From Lachnoclostridium sp. UBA6558 (GTDB taxonomy: Bacteria > Bacillota > Clostridia > Lachnospirales > Lachnospiraceae), in the NCBI GenBank assembly GCA_002434335.1, contig DJJW01000074.1, forward strand, positions 33,286 through 40,051: a DNA stretch of 6,766 bases, read 5' to 3'. Under the pieces are notes generated by a model. The model searched no databases. It was not told the DNA's origin and saw only the letters and a list, made by a program, of their open reading frames with translations. This document shows, in pieces, positions 5,574-6,766 of the stretch. A program made the translations under genes and the position numbers. The first letter of the stretch is position 1; each line of letters begins with the position of its first letter.

Positions 5574-6369
5574 ACTGGTCGTTGTCAGAGGGGGAGGAGA
5601 TCTGGCTTCAGGAGTTGTACACCGGCTGATAATGAGCGGCTTTCCGGTTGTAATACTGGAAATTGAGAAGCCAACTGTAATAAGGAGAACAGCCGCCTAT
5701 GCAGAAGCAGTATTTGCGGGAACTGCTACCGTTGAAGGCATTATAGCAAGGAAGGTAAAGACAGTTGCAGAAGCTTTACAATGCCTTGAGGCCGGTATAA
5801 TACCTATACTGATAGATCCTTCCGGAGAATGTCTTCCAGAATTAAAACCTAAAATTGTAATAGATGCCATATTAGCCAAAAGAAATCTTGGTACCCACAG
5901 GAATATGGCACCAATTGTAATCGGATTAGGTCCGGGCTTTTGTGCCGGAGAGGATGTGGATGCGGTAATTGAGACCAACAGAGGTCATAACCTTGGCAGA
6001 GTTTTCCTTGAAGGCTCTGCAGAACCGGATACCGGAGTTCCGGGAGTTATCGGCGGCTTCGACTACCAGCGTATCTTAAGAGCCCCGGCTGATGGTGTGA
6101 TTCATAATGTACGGGATATCTGTACCAAGGTCAAATGCGGTGATATCATAGCTTATGTTGATAATAAACCGGTTATATCAAGTCTTGATGGTGTATTGCG
6201 CGGTTTGATAACGGATTGTTTACCCGTAAAGAAAGATCTAAAAATTGGAGATGTGGATCCAAGATGTAAGATCGAATATTGCTATTCCATTTCTGATAAG
6301 GCCCGTGCCATAGGGGGAGGAGTCTTAGAAGCAATCCTGTACTTTTTATGTAAAGAAAGTGAGAACTGA
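5557..6369 (+). CDS. yqeB: Selenium-dependent molybdenum cofactor maturation protein YqeB
   Basis: A 270-residue protein of the YqeB (EF2563-type) family, which co-occurs with selD, yqeC and SDMH enzymes and is thought to help install the labile selenium on the Mo cofactor; the reaction is unproven. The N-terminal dinucleotide-binding-like motif VVVRGGGDLASGVVHRL starts near residue 8, followed by EKPTVIRRT and the AEAVFAG segment. The family core GLGPGFCAGEDVDAVIETNR runs from residue 123, continuing as GHNLGRV; the C-terminus carries ISDKARAIGGGVLEA. The ATG at 5557 was chosen because it puts the Gly-rich motif at the usual distance and has AAAGGA 12 bases upstream. An in-frame ATG at 5524 would add 11 residues encoded inside the mocA overlap. 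It ends 1 base before the next gene. Length and motifs are normal for the family. Confidence 0.93.
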   Translation: MERQNKLVVVRGGGDLASGVVHRLIMSGFPVVILEIEKPTVIRRTAAYAEAVFAGTATVEGIIARKVKTVAEALQCLEAGIIPILIDPSGECLPELKPKIVIDAILAKRNLGTHRNMAPIVIGLGPGFCAGEDVDAVIETNRGHNLGRVFLEGSAEPDTGVPGVIGGFDYQRILRAPADGVIHNVRDICTKVKCGDIIAYVDNKPVISSLDGVLRGLITDCLPVKKDLKIGDVDPRCKIEYCYSISDKARAIGGGVLEAILYFLCKESEN

Positions 6370-6370
6370 T

Positions 6371-6766
6371 ATGAGTATAGTAAACATTAACGGACAAGAG
6401 TATCGGTGGGATACTGATATGGCTTTGATGGATTATTTGCGGGATATACTTGGGATTACCTCTGTAAAGAATGGCTGTAAGGAAGGTGCCTGTGGTACCT
6501 GTTCGGTAATAATTGGCGGTAAGACAGCAAGAGCCTGTATCCAGAAGCTTTCCAGACTGGAAGGGAAAAAGATTCAGACCATAGAAGGATTTACGGAGAG
6601 AGAGAAAGAGGTATTTTCCTATGCTTTTGCAGCCTGTGGTGCGGTACAATGCGGTTTCTGCATACCGGGAATGTTTATAAGTGGGAAGTGCCTGATTGAC
6701 CAGAATCCAGATCCCACCAGAGAGGAGGTTAAGCTGGCGATTCGCAGCAATATCTGCAGATGTACG
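6371..6766 (+). CDS. Two-[2Fe-2S] N-terminus of a molybdenum hydroxylase, cut by the window end
   Basis: The first 132 codons of a hydroxylase Fe-S polypeptide are present. A plant-ferredoxin-type cluster motif has Cys36, Cys41, Cys44 and Cys56 (NGCKEGACGTC). The second cluster, in the helical domain, has Cys94 and Cys97 (VQCGFCIPGM) and Cys129 and Cys131 (NICRCT). These clusters carry electrons away from the Mo site. The wording YAFAACGAVQCGFCIPGM and SVKNGCKEGACGTC resembles the fused selenium-dependent xanthine dehydrogenase type (about 850 residues, Fe-S plus Mo domains in one chain) more than ordinary XDH or small CoxS-type subunits. A separate ~160-residue Fe-S subunit remains possible, because the sequence stops before the domain junction. 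The ATG is 1 base after the yqeB stop; a weak GTGAG lies 7 bases upstream. Confidence 0.9.
   Translation, partial: MSIVNINGQEYRWDTDMALMDYLRDILGITSVKNGCKEGACGTCSVIIGGKTARACIQKLSRLEGKKIQTIEGFTEREKEVFSYAFAACGAVQCGFCIPGMFISGKCLIDQNPDPTREEVKLAIRSNICRCT

Noticed and set aside
6173..6649. Minus-strand ORF of 158 codons across yqeB and the Fe-S gene
   Set aside because: It lies opposite two strongly conserved genes and shows no recognisable motif.

Overview
The window reads as a piece of a Firmicutes chromosome, most likely class Clostridia and plausibly Lachnospiraceae. Coding is moderately AT-rich, several genes have purine-rich Shine-Dalgarno sites, genes are tightly packed on one strand, and the gene set is the anaerobe-type selenium-dependent molybdenum hydroxylase (SDMH) set. 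Family-level placement is inference from gene content and cannot be proved here.

All convincing genes lie on the plus strand. In order: an XdhB-type molybdenum-binding hydroxylase subunit (7-2334, start possibly upstream of the window); an 89-base gap with three inverted repeats; selD (2436-3515); a possible 24-residue ORF that overlaps both neighbours; a YedF-like DsrE-domain protein without the usual TusA domain (3586-3921); a 96-base gap; yqeC (4018-4737); mocA with a large repetitive insert (4734-5573); yqeB (5557-6369); and the first 132 codons of a two-[2Fe-2S] hydroxylase polypeptide (6371 to the window end). The yqeC/mocA, mocA/yqeB and yqeB/Fe-S junctions overlap or are 1 base apart, so this looks like one operon that continues beyond both edges.

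The genes fit one pathway. SelD makes selenophosphate, YedF is a conserved but uncharacterised selenium-metabolism partner, and YqeC and YqeB are the marker proteins for the selenium-containing Mo cofactor. MocA attaches CMP to molybdopterin cofactor. The flanking enzymes are the likely clients: an XdhB-type subunit at the left, and an Fe-S N-terminus at the right that resembles the fused selenium-dependent xanthine dehydrogenase type.

The least ordinary signal is a set of in-frame 15-base (5-codon) tandem repeats. About 12 degenerate units sit inside MocA just before its GDQP motif. Three Gln-rich units form the N-terminal leader of the XdhB-type subunit, and a two-unit repeat lies in the tiny ORF after selD. 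I see no wholly new system; the core is the known SDMH cluster with unusual decorations.
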